NCBI GenBank assembly: GCA_031385545.1
Contig: JANNBN010000145.1
Span: 1 to 64,000, forward strand
DNA from: JANNBN01 sp031385545
Lineage (GTDB): Bacteria > Actinomycetota > Acidimicrobiia > Acidimicrobiales > JANYDT01
Direction: 5' to 3'
DNA: 64,000 nt
Under the pieces are notes generated by a model. It was not told the DNA's origin. It was given only the letters and a program-made list of their open reading frames with translations, and did not search any database. This document shows, in pieces, positions 34,687 to 43,634 of the stretch. The stretch's first letter is position 1. Each line of letters starts with the position of its first letter. Made by a program: the position numbers and the translations under genes.

Positions 34687-35970
34687 GTGACCTTTCGCGT
34701 CTGGTGCCAACACGCCTGGCTGGGCGGCCCGTCTGCAAGTGACGGCGTCCTGCTGGAAATCGAGAACGAGCGCTTCAGCCGCGTCGAAACGGGGTTCCCC
34801 ACCGCTCCCCCGGGAATCCCTGCGCTGCCAGGGCTCACCCTGCCCGGCATGGTCAACCCCCACCACCGCACCCTCGAACGTGCCGCTCGGGGGCAAGTGG
34901 ATCACGCGGTTGCATCGGCCGTCGCAAGCCTGCAGAACGGAGTGTCCCCCGAAGACCTCTGCGAGCTCGCCACCGCCGTGTACGCGGAGCTCAGCCTGGC
35001 TGGGATCACCACCATCGGAGAGGTTGTCACGCTGCACCGGGAACGCGACGGCGCAGTGTTCGCCAACCCGAACATCGTCACCGATGCGCTCGTGCACGCC
35101 GCCAAGACGGCCGGGGTACGGCTGGCTGTCATCGACATCTGCACGCTCAGTGGGCCGGCCCGAACCCGGCACGCGTCCGTGCACGAATGGATGCAACGGG
35201 TCGACCCGTGGACGGAACGCCTCGGTCGCTCCACCACCGTCCGCGTGATTGGCGGCTTGGGCGACCAGACGGGGATGGGCACGCGCGGTCTTGCCGACGT
35301 CGCTATCTGGTCCGGGCAGTGCGGCCTCCCGGTACATGCGCTCCTCGACACGCCACCCGTGGACGGCTCTTCACCTCTCGACGGGTTGATCCAGGCAAGT
35401 GTCACGACCAATCGCGGCGGGTTTGCCGCCATCGGAACACGCGGCGTCACCGCCGATGAGCTGGTCACCGTTGCCCAGCACCGCGGCAGCCTGATCGCCG
35501 TGGCTGGATCGCACATGGCCGCGTTCCCCATCGGTGCATTTCGGACGGCGGGAGGGCGGTTGGCTGTAGGACAAAGTTCCGTTATTCCGGTCGACTCGTT
35601 CGGCGCGATGCGATCACTCGAACGGATCGCCATCGACGACCCAGCGTGTCATCAGCTGCGCGCCAGCGAGCTGATGCGAACAGTCACCGCAGACGCCGCA
35701 ATCACGCTCGGTTGGCGCGACAGCGGACTGATCGCCAGTGGGCAGCTCGCCGACATCGTCACGGTCGACACCACTCGAATCGGGTGCAAGCCGGATGAAG
35801 ATGCACTGGACCGAGTGCTGCGACACGCCCGCAGTGCCGACATCACCCACGTGGCGGTTGGTGGCCAGTTGCTGGTGAACAACGGTCGTCACCGACTGGG
35901 AAACATCGACGCCCTCATGGAACGGGCACTCGGACGGGTCGAACGGTTCTCCGCAGGGGTCTTCCGATAG
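34687..35970 (+). CDS. HutF-like amidohydrolase lacking metal ligands (probable pseudoenzyme)
   Basis: The protein has 427 residues from a GTG at 34687. It follows the plan of formimidoylglutamate deiminase (HutF): the AWLGGP start, LPGMVNPHHRTLERAARG, the ELSLAGITTIGEVVTLHRE segment, and a composite C-terminal strand region (SGLIASGQLADIVTVDT). Active HutF and relatives have HxH where this has HHR (residues 59-61) and a GSDS-type Asp where this has GQSS (295-298). At least two metal-binding positions are therefore lost. The fold looks intact and the frame is open, so it may have a non-catalytic role. No other hut gene is nearby. Confidence 0.6.
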   Translation: MTFRVWCQHAWLGGPSASDGVLLEIENERFSRVETGFPTAPPGIPALPGLTLPGMVNPHHRTLERAARGQVDHAVASAVASLQNGVSPEDLCELATAVYAELSLAGITTIGEVVTLHRERDGAVFANPNIVTDALVHAAKTAGVRLAVIDICTLSGPARTRHASVHEWMQRVDPWTERLGRSTTVRVIGGLGDQTGMGTRGLADVAIWSGQCGLPVHALLDTPPVDGSSPLDGLIQASVTTNRGGFAAIGTRGVTADELVTVAQHRGSLIAVAGSHMAAFPIGAFRTAGGRLAVGQSSVIPVDSFGAMRSLERIAIDDPACHQLRASELMRTVTADAAITLGWRDSGLIASGQLADIVTVDTTRIGCKPDEDALDRVLRHARSADITHVAVGGQLLVNNGRHRLGNIDALMERALGRVERFSAGVFR

Positions 35971-35979
35971 GGTCCTCGG

Positions 35980-36798
35980 ATGGTCGCAGCCGAACCAGAG
36001 GTCACCGTTCTCTCGTGGAACCTCTGGTGGCGATTCGGCGACTACCGAACCCGTCAGGAACCCATCGCAACCGTCCTCGCAGAGGCCAGGGCCGACATTG
36101 TCTGCCTGCAGGAAGTGTGGGCGAAACAGGATCAGCAGGATCAAGCTGCATGGCTCGGTGAACGCCTCGGCCTGCACGTCGCCCGCCACGACACTGCTCA
36201 ACGAGATGGGCTGTCGTTCGCGAACGCGGTCCTGAGCAAGTGGCCCATTGTGCGTTCCGAGAGCTTTGCGCTCCCCGGCAGCGACGCCCGCCCGTCACAT
36301 CGACAGGTGATCCACGCCGTGATCGACTCGCCACGCGGCACGATCCACGTGTTCTCCACCCATCTCGATCAACGGTTCGACAATTCCGAACTCCGGCAGA
36401 AGCAACTGCGGATGATATGTGAACTGATGACCAGGGTCGACCGGAACGACGAGACCGACTTCCCGATGATCCTCGCCGGGGACCTCAACGCTGTTCCCGA
36501 CAGCGACGAAATACGAGCCCTGACCGGGAGACGGCCACCATTCACCCCCGGCATCGTGCTGACGGACGCGTGGGAGGTGGCCGGCACACCGTCAGGCGAT
36601 CCGGGATGGACCTGGCGTGGCGACAACCCGGTGCTCACCGAGGCACAGTGGCCGAACCGGCGGCTGGACTACATCCTCACGTCGTGGCCGCGTCGCTCCG
36701 GTCAGGGCACCCCGGTCGGCGCACGGCTGATCGGAACCGAACCTGTCGACGGTGTGATGCCGTCGGATCACGCGGGCGTGTGGGCGGCCCTGCGCTGA
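35980..36798 (+). CDS. Endonuclease/exonuclease/phosphatase (EEP) family hydrolase
   Basis: The protein has 272 residues and no signal peptide. EEP motifs are complete: SWNLWW, the metal Glu in VCLQEVWA, STHLDQ, the catalytic AGDLNAVPDS and the C-terminal SDHAGVWAAL. RRLDYIL precedes the last motif. The family covers phosphodiesterases, sphingomyelinases and nucleases, and the substrate cannot be read here. It starts 9 bases after the HutF-like gene and is probably in the same transcript. Confidence 0.88.
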   Translation: MVAAEPEVTVLSWNLWWRFGDYRTRQEPIATVLAEARADIVCLQEVWAKQDQQDQAAWLGERLGLHVARHDTAQRDGLSFANAVLSKWPIVRSESFALPGSDARPSHRQVIHAVIDSPRGTIHVFSTHLDQRFDNSELRQKQLRMICELMTRVDRNDETDFPMILAGDLNAVPDSDEIRALTGRRPPFTPGIVLTDAWEVAGTPSGDPGWTWRGDNPVLTEAQWPNRRLDYILTSWPRRSGQGTPVGARLIGTEPVDGVMPSDHAGVWAALR

Positions 36799-36811
36799 CC
36801 AACTGCGTCGA

Positions 36812-37432
36812 TCACCCGCGATTCCATCCGTTGCGGTGCACCATCTCTTCAAGGGGTTTGCGCGCCCTCACCCGGGGGGACCCGCTCGGCCGATCCAGCG
36901 CGCCGGGTTCGGGATTGCCGATCGCCACCGCTCCCAATGGCCGGATTCCCTCCGGTACTCCGAGGTCAGCCAGCAGGCGTTGCTCGTTGCGGAAGACACC
37001 GAAGTACAGTGCACCAAGCCCCGAGGCAGTGCAGGCCAGCAGCAAGTTCTGGACGGCCATAGCCGTGTCGCTCCACCAGAAGGGCACAGGCCACTTCTCG
37101 ACGCCTTCCCCCAGCCCGGTGCGGGCCTTGTCCGGTTGCGCGTACCGGTCGACGTACGCAGCGCTGTCCGCCAACGGAAGGACGAGGGTCGGTGCGTTGA
37201 GCAAGCCAGGGTAGGGAAACGCGGACCGTTCCGTCTCTGGAAGTGTGACGTCCCAGAAGCGGCACGTCTGGCTCGGCCCGGTCAGTACCAGGAAGTGAAA
37301 TCCTTGCGTATACCCGGCAGACGGGACTCGTCGGGCGAGATCGAGCAGGAGATCCAACTGCCCATCGGCAAGGGGCTCGGTGGTGAACGACCTGCACATT
37401 CTCCGGGCTTTGATTGCTTGCTCAAGATGCAT
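36812..37432 (-). CDS. Nitroreductase-family flavoprotein
   Basis: The protein has 206 residues from the ATG at 37432. The N-terminal IKARRMCRSFTTEPL matches the FMN phosphate-binding start of the nitroreductase fold. Then come RVPSAGYTQGFHFLVL and, in the C-terminal half, DTAMAVQNLLLACTASGLGALYF. It probably reduces nitro, quinone or related groups with NAD(P)H. It is divergent from the carrier-protein operon. Its role could be linked to that operon or independent. Confidence 0.82.
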   Translation of the reverse strand: MHLEQAIKARRMCRSFTTEPLADGQLDLLLDLARRVPSAGYTQGFHFLVLTGPSQTCRFWDVTLPETERSAFPYPGLLNAPTLVLPLADSAAYVDRYAQPDKARTGLGEGVEKWPVPFWWSDTAMAVQNLLLACTASGLGALYFGVFRNEQRLLADLGVPEGIRPLGAVAIGNPEPGALDRPSGSPRVRARKPLEEMVHRNGWNRG

Positions 37433-37627
37433 AGGTCCTGCAACGTACCGCCGCCAGTCGCGGGATTCGCCAAATGGGTCCCACAGACGGTCACGCAGAG
37501 TGCAAACGCTCAAGTGAACAACAGAATCGGTCGAATACTTCACCACGCGAACTTCTTTCTCACGGCCGACCGAACCCGTCGGCGGTACGATCGACGATCT
37601 GCTTCGAGAGGCTGCGGGCGACGCCAA
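37433..37627. promoter_or_regulatory. Divergent promoter region of the carrier-protein operon
   Basis: These 195 bases separate the nitroreductase gene from the carrier-protein gene. Both transcripts should start here. I see no clear operator. Confidence 0.4.
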
Positions 37628-37873
37628 ATGACTACAACCAACACCACCATCCGCGACCTTGTCGCCGAACACGGGAACCTCGGCACCGACGTGTCACGAC
37701 TGGCCGATACCGACGACCTGTACGCGCACGGATTGTCTTCGCTGGCCACGGTGCAGCTGATGCTGGCCATCGAGGACTCCTTCGAGATCGAGCTCCCGGA
37801 ACGGCTGCTCGTTCGTTCCACCTTCGAATCGGTCGCAGCCATAGCCGACGCCGTTGCTCTGCTCCAGACCTGA
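37628..37873 (+). CDS. Stand-alone acyl/aminoacyl carrier protein
   Basis: The protein has 81 residues and is a four-helix carrier domain. The phosphopantetheine site is the second Ser of YAHGLSSLATVQ (residue 38), followed by the acidic recognition helix (MLAIEDSFEIELPE). Aminoacyl carrier proteins found with aaRS-like ligases are of this size. It opens a six-gene operon and is followed after 3 bases by the flavoprotein gene. It is probably the substrate of the ligase encoded two genes downstream. Confidence 0.88.
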   Translation: MTTTNTTIRDLVAEHGNLGTDVSRLADTDDLYAHGLSSLATVQLMLAIEDSFEIELPERLLVRSTFESVAAIADAVALLQT

Positions 37874-37876
37874 CCC

Positions 37877-39064
37877 ATGCCCCAGCACGCCCCAGCGACC
37901 GACTCGGCGCATGCCAAAGCGGTTTCGACGGTTCGGGCGATCGCCGCGCAGCACGCCGACGCTGTCGACCTCGAAGCCCGGCTGCCGCACGAGACCATCG
38001 ACGCGCTCCGCGACAGCCGTCTTCTCGGCGCGCTGATCCCGCAGTCCCTCGGCGGTCTGGGCCTCAGCCTCACAGAGACATGCAGGGTGGTCGAAGAACT
38101 TGCCCGATCATGCGCATCGGCTTCGATGGTCTTTGCGATGCACCAGATTCAGGTGGCCTGCCTGCTGTGGCATCAGCGCACCCCCGAAATGGAGGCTCTG
38201 CTGCGACGCACCGCCGACGAACAACTGTTGCTCGCCTCGGCGACGACCGAGAAGGTCGTCAGCGGAGCGGTGCGGACCAGCGCATGCGCGATCGAGCCGG
38301 CCGGTGCGAGCTTCTCCCTGCAAAAGGAGGCATCCATCATCAGCTACGCACGGCTGGCCGACGCCATCCTCATCACCGCCAGACGCGGCCCCGAGGCTCC
38401 ACCCACGGATCAGGTTCTTGCCTGCATCACCGCCGACCGCTACCGACTCGACCGACGTCAGGTGTGGGACACCATCGGCTTCCGTGGCACCGAGTCAGGT
38501 GGTTTCCTTGTTCAGGCCGACGGTCCCAACGGTGCCATCTTCCCCGACCCGTTCGCCGACATCTCCCGCCGCACGATGCTGCCCGTCTCGCATGTGCTGT
38601 GGGGTCACCTCTGGGTCGGCCTCGCCGCCGAAGCCGTCAGCCGGGCTCGTGCGCTCCTGCGGAAACAGGCGCGGTCGGCGCCGGGCAGCGTGCCGGCAGC
38701 AGCACCCGCGGTCGTCGACCTCGTGAACCGGCTGCAAGAGCTGCGGTCGCTCGTGTACCACGCGGCATCTGACTACCAGTCGGCGATCGAATCCTGGCAG
38801 GCGGACCCCGCCGCTGCGGGCCTGGTGGTTGACAGCCTTCCGTTCTCCATCCGGATGAACGGGCTGAAGCTCGCTGGGTCAAAGGCGGTCGTCGAGATCG
38901 TCACCGACGCCATCGAGGCCTGCGGTATGCCCGCGTATCAGGCATCCGGCCCGTACTCGTTGGGTCGCCTGTTGCGCGACGCGCACGGTGCCAGAGTCAT
39001 GATCAACAACCACCGCCTCACCGGAGCAAACGCTGCGTGGCTCCTCGTCTCCAAGGATGACTGA
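37877..39064 (+). CDS. Acyl-CoA-dehydrogenase-like flavoprotein
   Basis: The protein has 395 residues. The fold elements are clear: an N-terminal helical domain (LGALIPQSLGGLGLSLTE), a middle beta domain (VWDTIGFRGTESGGFLVQA), and a C-terminal four-helix bundle ending GRLLRDAHGARVMINN. In fatty-acid enzymes the base Glu sits in a YEGT motif at this place, and here the motif is absent, so chemistry may differ. In the operon it could oxidise an aminoacyl group on the carrier protein, as prolyl-carrier-protein dehydrogenases do (inference). Its end overlaps the ligase start by 8 bases. Confidence 0.82.
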   Translation: MPQHAPATDSAHAKAVSTVRAIAAQHADAVDLEARLPHETIDALRDSRLLGALIPQSLGGLGLSLTETCRVVEELARSCASASMVFAMHQIQVACLLWHQRTPEMEALLRRTADEQLLLASATTEKVVSGAVRTSACAIEPAGASFSLQKEASIISYARLADAILITARRGPEAPPTDQVLACITADRYRLDRRQVWDTIGFRGTESGGFLVQADGPNGAIFPDPFADISRRTMLPVSHVLWGHLWVGLAAEAVSRARALLRKQARSAPGSVPAAAPAVVDLVNRLQELRSLVYHAASDYQSAIESWQADPAAAGLVVDSLPFSIRMNGLKLAGSKAVVEIVTDAIEACGMPAYQASGPYSLGRLLRDAHGARVMINNHRLTGANAAWLLVSKDD

Positions 39065-40001
39065 CGTGACAACCGAATCTCTCACGGACCTGCGCACGGC
39101 GCAGATCGGGCTACGAGACCGGTTGGTCGGTGCCGGCCTGTTGATCCCACTCGGTGCGGACGGGCTGATGGGTCGCAACGCTGTGTTCGAAGGTGTGGTG
39201 GAGGCCATCGGCGGGGCCGTCAACCGTGTCGCTGCCGACTACGACGAGACCACATGGTTCTTTCCTCCAGTCATTCCGCGCCAACTGGTGCACCGGGTCG
39301 GCTACCTGCGGTCGTTCCCAGACATGCTCGGCTCGCTGCACGCGTTCACCGGCACCGAAGGCGACCAGGCAGCAATTCTTGCGGCGGTCGAGGAGGGGCA
39401 CGACTACGGCAGCCGGTTCACCATGTCCGACGCGACGCTGCTCCCCGCATCGTGCTACCCGATCTACCTTGCGCTCGAAGGAAGCTCCGTGCCCTCATCG
39501 GGACGTGCGTTCCATACCATCGGCCATTGCTACCGCCACGAGCCATCACCGGACCCTGCCCGCTTGCGCTGCTTCCGCCAGCACGAGCATGTGATCGTCG
39601 GACACCACACGGTGGTCGATGCGTACGCCGAAACATGGCACGAACGTGCTGTCACCCTGCTGTGCGATCTCGGGCTGGACGCAGAACTGGTGGTGGCGAA
39701 CGATCCGTTCTTCGGCCGGCCGGGGCGCCTGATGAAGGCACAACAGCGAGGCCAGGAATTGAAGCACGAGGTCATGGTTTCCATCACGTCGACGGAGCAC
39801 CGAACCGCAGTTGCCTCGATCAACCGTCACCACGATCATTTCGGAACCCCGTTCTCGATCGGGCTCACCGATGCCGACGGCCCCGCGAACACCGCCTGCG
39901 TCGGGTTCGGCCTCGAACGAGTGGCGTTGGCCTTGTTCGCAACCCACGGCCTCGACGCGTCTGCCTGGCCATCCACAACCCGGAACCTGCTCGGCCTCTG
40001 A
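39057..40001 (+). CDS. Amino acid:[carrier protein] ligase (class II aaRS-like)
   Basis: The protein has 314 residues and resembles the catalytic domain of atypical archaeal seryl-tRNA synthetase without a tRNA-binding arm. Class II signatures are GHCYRHEPSPDPARLRCFRQ (motif 2 region) and ACVGFGLERVALALF (motif 3). C133 (PASCYP), E177 (RQHEHV) and C281 (TACVGF) match the zinc triad of the Bradyrhizobium ligases. Those enzymes activate Gly or Ala and load it on the phosphopantetheine of a small carrier protein, which here is encoded at the head of the operon. The physiological product of this family is unknown. Confidence 0.9.
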   Translation: MTDVTTESLTDLRTAQIGLRDRLVGAGLLIPLGADGLMGRNAVFEGVVEAIGGAVNRVAADYDETTWFFPPVIPRQLVHRVGYLRSFPDMLGSLHAFTGTEGDQAAILAAVEEGHDYGSRFTMSDATLLPASCYPIYLALEGSSVPSSGRAFHTIGHCYRHEPSPDPARLRCFRQHEHVIVGHHTVVDAYAETWHERAVTLLCDLGLDAELVVANDPFFGRPGRLMKAQQRGQELKHEVMVSITSTEHRTAVASINRHHDHFGTPFSIGLTDADGPANTACVGFGLERVALALFATHGLDASAWPSTTRNLLGL

Positions 40002-40047
40002 GCTGGGTCGACCACCCTTCGCCTGACCTCCTCCCGACTTCTTCCCC

Positions 40048-41025
40048 GTGTCCGCAACCCGCATCCTCGATCCGCTGCTGCAGAACCGCCATCAGTTGCA
40101 CGGTGAGACACGCATCTGGCTGGAGACAAGTTGCTATGTAGACTTATGGATTGAGCTCCTGCATGGATTAGGCCTCGACCCGGTCGTTGCGCTCGGCTTC
40201 GTCTTCGAGATCGAATTCGAAGACGACCAGTGGACCTTTCTCAAGTATCCCCTCGAAGACCTGCGCGATGCCTACGGGTTGGACGTGTGCGAGCTGGCGC
40301 TGTGGCGCCCGACGGAGCGCCATCTTGTGGAGCAACTCCGCAACGGCCGGCCCGTCATCATCGAGGTGGATTCGTTCCACCTCGCGGACACCGCCGGAAC
40401 CGCCTATCAGAAGGCCCACGTCAAGAGCTCGATCGCAGTCACCGGCATCGATCCCGAGACACAAACACTCGAGTACTTCCATGGCCAAGGGCACTTCGAG
40501 CTGCCGACGCATGACTACAGCGCGCTCCTGCGTATCGGCCAGCCCGATCGGTTCACCGGCGATGTGCTGCCACCGTACGTCGAGATCGTCAAAGCCGACC
40601 GGACGTTCCACCTGCTGCCCGATCAAGCTGCCGTGACCGCGCGACGGCTTGCCGCATCGCACCTTGCCCGCAGGCGACCCGCCGCCGAGAGCGCTGCGCG
40701 GTTCCGTGCACAATTGGTTTCCGAAGCGGCGCAGCTCCTCGCAGATCTGGCGTCGTTCCACGCCTATGCGTTTGCAACCGTTCGCCAGCTCGGCGCCGCT
40801 GCAGAGCTTGGTGCCGATGTCATGGCGCTCATCGGCGAGGACCACCTCGATGCCCTCTTCCGCTCAGCTGCACAGTCCTGCAAGGGATTGCAGTTCAAGC
40901 TGGCACGTCTCGCGGCTGGACGTGTCGTTGACGTCGGCCAGGCGGTCGACGATGCACTCGAACCGTGGCTGCACGCAATGGACACGTTGCACCACCGTCT
41001 CCTGACGCCAGGAATCAGCACGTGA
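40048..41025 (+). CDS. DUF1839 family protein
   Basis: The protein has about 325 residues and starts with GTG. Family blocks: WLETSCYVDLWIELLHGLGLDP, FEDDQWTFLKYP, REVDSF-like IIEVDSFHLADTAGTAYQ, HVKSSIAVTGIDPETQ and EYFHGQGHFEL. C29, H124 and D135 are spaced as in papain/C39-like folds such as BtrH, which transfers an aminoacyl group from a carrier protein to an aminoglycoside. A transferase role in this operon is therefore possible (inference). The C-terminal third is helical. The next gene overlaps by 4 bases (GTGA). Confidence 0.82.
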   Translation: MSATRILDPLLQNRHQLHGETRIWLETSCYVDLWIELLHGLGLDPVVALGFVFEIEFEDDQWTFLKYPLEDLRDAYGLDVCELALWRPTERHLVEQLRNGRPVIIEVDSFHLADTAGTAYQKAHVKSSIAVTGIDPETQTLEYFHGQGHFELPTHDYSALLRIGQPDRFTGDVLPPYVEIVKADRTFHLLPDQAAVTARRLAASHLARRRPAAESAARFRAQLVSEAAQLLADLASFHAYAFATVRQLGAAAELGADVMALIGEDHLDALFRSAAQSCKGLQFKLARLAAGRVVDVGQAVDDALEPWLHAMDTLHHRLLTPGIST

Positions 41026-43634
41026 CCGAGCAACGTTGTTCTGGCCAGGTCGTAGGGCTGCCACCCGGTGCCGCGACCTCACCGGTGTCCGAGGTCTTCG
41101 ACACCGCTGTGTGGCTTGACGCACCGGACTTCAGCACCATCGGCCGCTGCGTCACCGACGCGGGGTGGTTCGATCCCGCGCGACCGCACTGCGATCTCGA
41201 TGCGCTCGACTGGTGGTTTCACTGCTCCCTGCTGGATGCCACCAGCGCCACCACGCAGCCGCTGTGGCTTCAATCCGATGGTCTGTCCGTCGGTGCTGAG
41301 GTCTTCGCCGACGAGCAGCTCGTCTTCACGGCTGAGTCGGCCAACATCCCGGTCACGGTTCGGATCCCGGCCGGCACGCGCTCGATCTGGTTGAGATTCC
41401 GCTCCCTGCTGACGCAACTCGACGCGCTCCGATCCGTAGACCGGGCGCATCCCGCGCGATGGCGCACCCGGCTGGTCGCGGACCAGCGGCTGAGACTTGT
41501 TCGCACTCCCCTGCTCGGCAGAATGCCGGGGTGGAACCCACCCCTTCCAGTCATCGGTTCACATGGAAATGTTCGGCTGTCGGCCAGACGCTCGCCCGTC
41601 GAGGTCTCCCGGACCATCACCGCAAACCCCGACGGTAGCCAGACAGTCGTCATCGTGACAATGGTCGATCTGGCAGCAAGCGAAACCGTGCGTGTACATA
41701 TCTCCGGAGGTGACGCGCTCACCGAGGCACTTTGCGATGCAATCGCAGCCGACATCGAAATGGGCGGTGCCACAGAGGCCGACGAGCTGACCCGCGTCAC
41801 TGCATCGGTTCATGTGGCCCGCGACGGTTTCCGTCGTTGGTGGCCACACACGCACGGCATCCCCGCCACCTCGTTAGTCGAGCTTTGCATCGCGACGGCC
41901 GGATTCATCCCAGTCGACGATGGGGCGAACACTGAGTCACACGAGTTGGCTCGCCTTGCGTTCCGCGACGTCGTGCTGCATCACGCCGGTCCCGATGGCC
42001 GCCACGGAACACACCTCACCGTGAACGGAACAAAGGTCTTCGTGCGCGGTGCCAATTGGATTCCCGTGAGCGCCGCCGACCCGTTCACCGAAGGTGAATC
42101 GACGCGTGCAGCGCTGCAGGACTGTGTCACCGCCGGGATGAACCTCGTGCGAGTCGCGGGCACAACCGTCATCCCTCCCGAAGCGTTCCTTGATGCCTGC
42201 GACGCGCTTGGCATCCTCGTCTGGCACGACCTTCCGTTCGCCAACCTCGACGTCCCGCTCGGGGCCCCAGCACTTCGCGATCTGATCCACGAAGAGGTTC
42301 TTCACCTCGCACGACGAGCCGCCACGCACGCGTGCGTCGCCGTGCTGTGCGGAGGCAGTGAGGTGGAACAGCAGGCCGCAATGGCCGGTGCGTCTCCGGC
42401 CGTTGTGGACGACACGCTCGGCCGCACGTTCCTCGCTGAACTGTGCGCCTTCAGTGCTCCGACGGTTTCCTACGTCACCTCGTCGCCATCCCCTGCACCT
42501 GGTTCGGACGCAGTTCCGGGCGAGGCGCCGCATCACCACCGCAGCGGGGTTTCGCACTACTTCGGCGTCAGCGCGTACCGACGGCCTCTCCTCGACGCCC
42601 GTACCTCCGAGGTGGGGTTCGCCACGGAGTGCCTGGCGTTCGCGAACGTCCCGACCGCCGGGACGGTCGACACGCTGATGGGCAACGATGGGCCTGTGGT
42701 GCATCATCCGCGGTGGAAGCAGCGCGTGCCGCGTGACCGTGGAGCCGGCTGGGATTTCGACGATGTCCGCGACGCGATGACGGAGCAACTCTTCGGGGTG
42801 TCTCCGACGGCGCTGCGGTGGGCCGATCCTGCAGCAGCGTTGGACCTGGGACGGATCACCTCGGCCGAGGCCGTCGACGCAACGCTCACCGAATGGAGGC
42901 GCGAGCACTCCCGATGCAGCGGCGCGATCGTGTGGACCGGCCGAGACCTGTGGGACGGCGCCGGTTGGGGGCTGACCGAAGCGACCGGGGTACGAAAGGC
43001 TGCCTGGTACGGGTTCGCTCGTCGCTCGCAGCCCGTGATCGTGGGCCTGACGGACGAGGGCCTCAACGGGGTCGACGTGCACCTGGTCAACGACAGAGGA
43101 ACAGACATCCACGTCATCCTTGACGTTGGAGCGTGGGCAGAGACTGGCCCGGTTCTCACTGCTTCCCGGCCGATGACCCTCGGTGCTCGCTCTGCCGTCA
43201 CCCTGCCCGCCGCCACGCTGTTCCAGGACTTCCGCGATCTCACGGGTGTCTACGCGTTCGGCCCGGCTGCAATCGAACTCGTTCGCGCTCGATTGCGCTC
43301 CGCGGATGGGCAATGGATTTCCGATGCACACTTATGGCCGAAAGGTCGGCCTCACGCTGCCCGGCGAGGCGACACGCTGGAAGCGTCGATATCCAGGTCC
43401 GGTTACAGCACGATCGTGCATGTCGCAGCGCCCGCTGGAGCGTTCGGGGTGCGGGTAGACGCTCGTGGTTGGACCGCAGGCGATGCGTGGTTCCACCTGG
43501 CACCCGGTGACTTCCGCGACATCCCGCTCACACCGACGGGTCCACAACCAGCTTCGCTGGCAGTAATACGCGCGCTTTCGGTCGCGTCTTCGGTCACACT
43601 GCAGATTCCGGCCCCACTTGGAGCCGTGTCATGA
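41022..43634 (+). CDS. GH2-like (beta-mannosidase type) protein
   Basis: The protein has 870 residues from a GTG at 41022. The first 330 residues form the sugar-binding and immunoglobulin-like domains of GH2 (LDWWFHCSLLDA). The barrel shows VNGTKVFVRGANWIPV, AGMNLVRVAGT, DALGILVWHDLPFAN, LCGGSEVEQQ with the acid/base-position Glu, and SEVGFATE with the nucleophile-position Glu. There is no signal peptide, so the protein should be cytoplasmic. It is coupled by overlaps to the genes on both sides. It may release or bind a glycosylated intermediate. Its exact sugar cannot be predicted. Confidence 0.82.
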   Translation: MTEQRCSGQVVGLPPGAATSPVSEVFDTAVWLDAPDFSTIGRCVTDAGWFDPARPHCDLDALDWWFHCSLLDATSATTQPLWLQSDGLSVGAEVFADEQLVFTAESANIPVTVRIPAGTRSIWLRFRSLLTQLDALRSVDRAHPARWRTRLVADQRLRLVRTPLLGRMPGWNPPLPVIGSHGNVRLSARRSPVEVSRTITANPDGSQTVVIVTMVDLAASETVRVHISGGDALTEALCDAIAADIEMGGATEADELTRVTASVHVARDGFRRWWPHTHGIPATSLVELCIATAGFIPVDDGANTESHELARLAFRDVVLHHAGPDGRHGTHLTVNGTKVFVRGANWIPVSAADPFTEGESTRAALQDCVTAGMNLVRVAGTTVIPPEAFLDACDALGILVWHDLPFANLDVPLGAPALRDLIHEEVLHLARRAATHACVAVLCGGSEVEQQAAMAGASPAVVDDTLGRTFLAELCAFSAPTVSYVTSSPSPAPGSDAVPGEAPHHHRSGVSHYFGVSAYRRPLLDARTSEVGFATECLAFANVPTAGTVDTLMGNDGPVVHHPRWKQRVPRDRGAGWDFDDVRDAMTEQLFGVSPTALRWADPAAALDLGRITSAEAVDATLTEWRREHSRCSGAIVWTGRDLWDGAGWGLTEATGVRKAAWYGFARRSQPVIVGLTDEGLNGVDVHLVNDRGTDIHVILDVGAWAETGPVLTASRPMTLGARSAVTLPAATLFQDFRDLTGVYAFGPAAIELVRARLRSADGQWISDAHLWPKGRPHAARRGDTLEASISRSGYSTIVHVAAPAGAFGVRVDARGWTAGDAWFHLAPGDFRDIPLTPTGPQPASLAVIRALSVASSVTLQIPAPLGAVS

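Noticed and set aside
41937..43331. Open frame of 464 codons antisense to the GH2-like gene
   Set aside because: No motif, and the sense strand carries a conserved GH2 plan.
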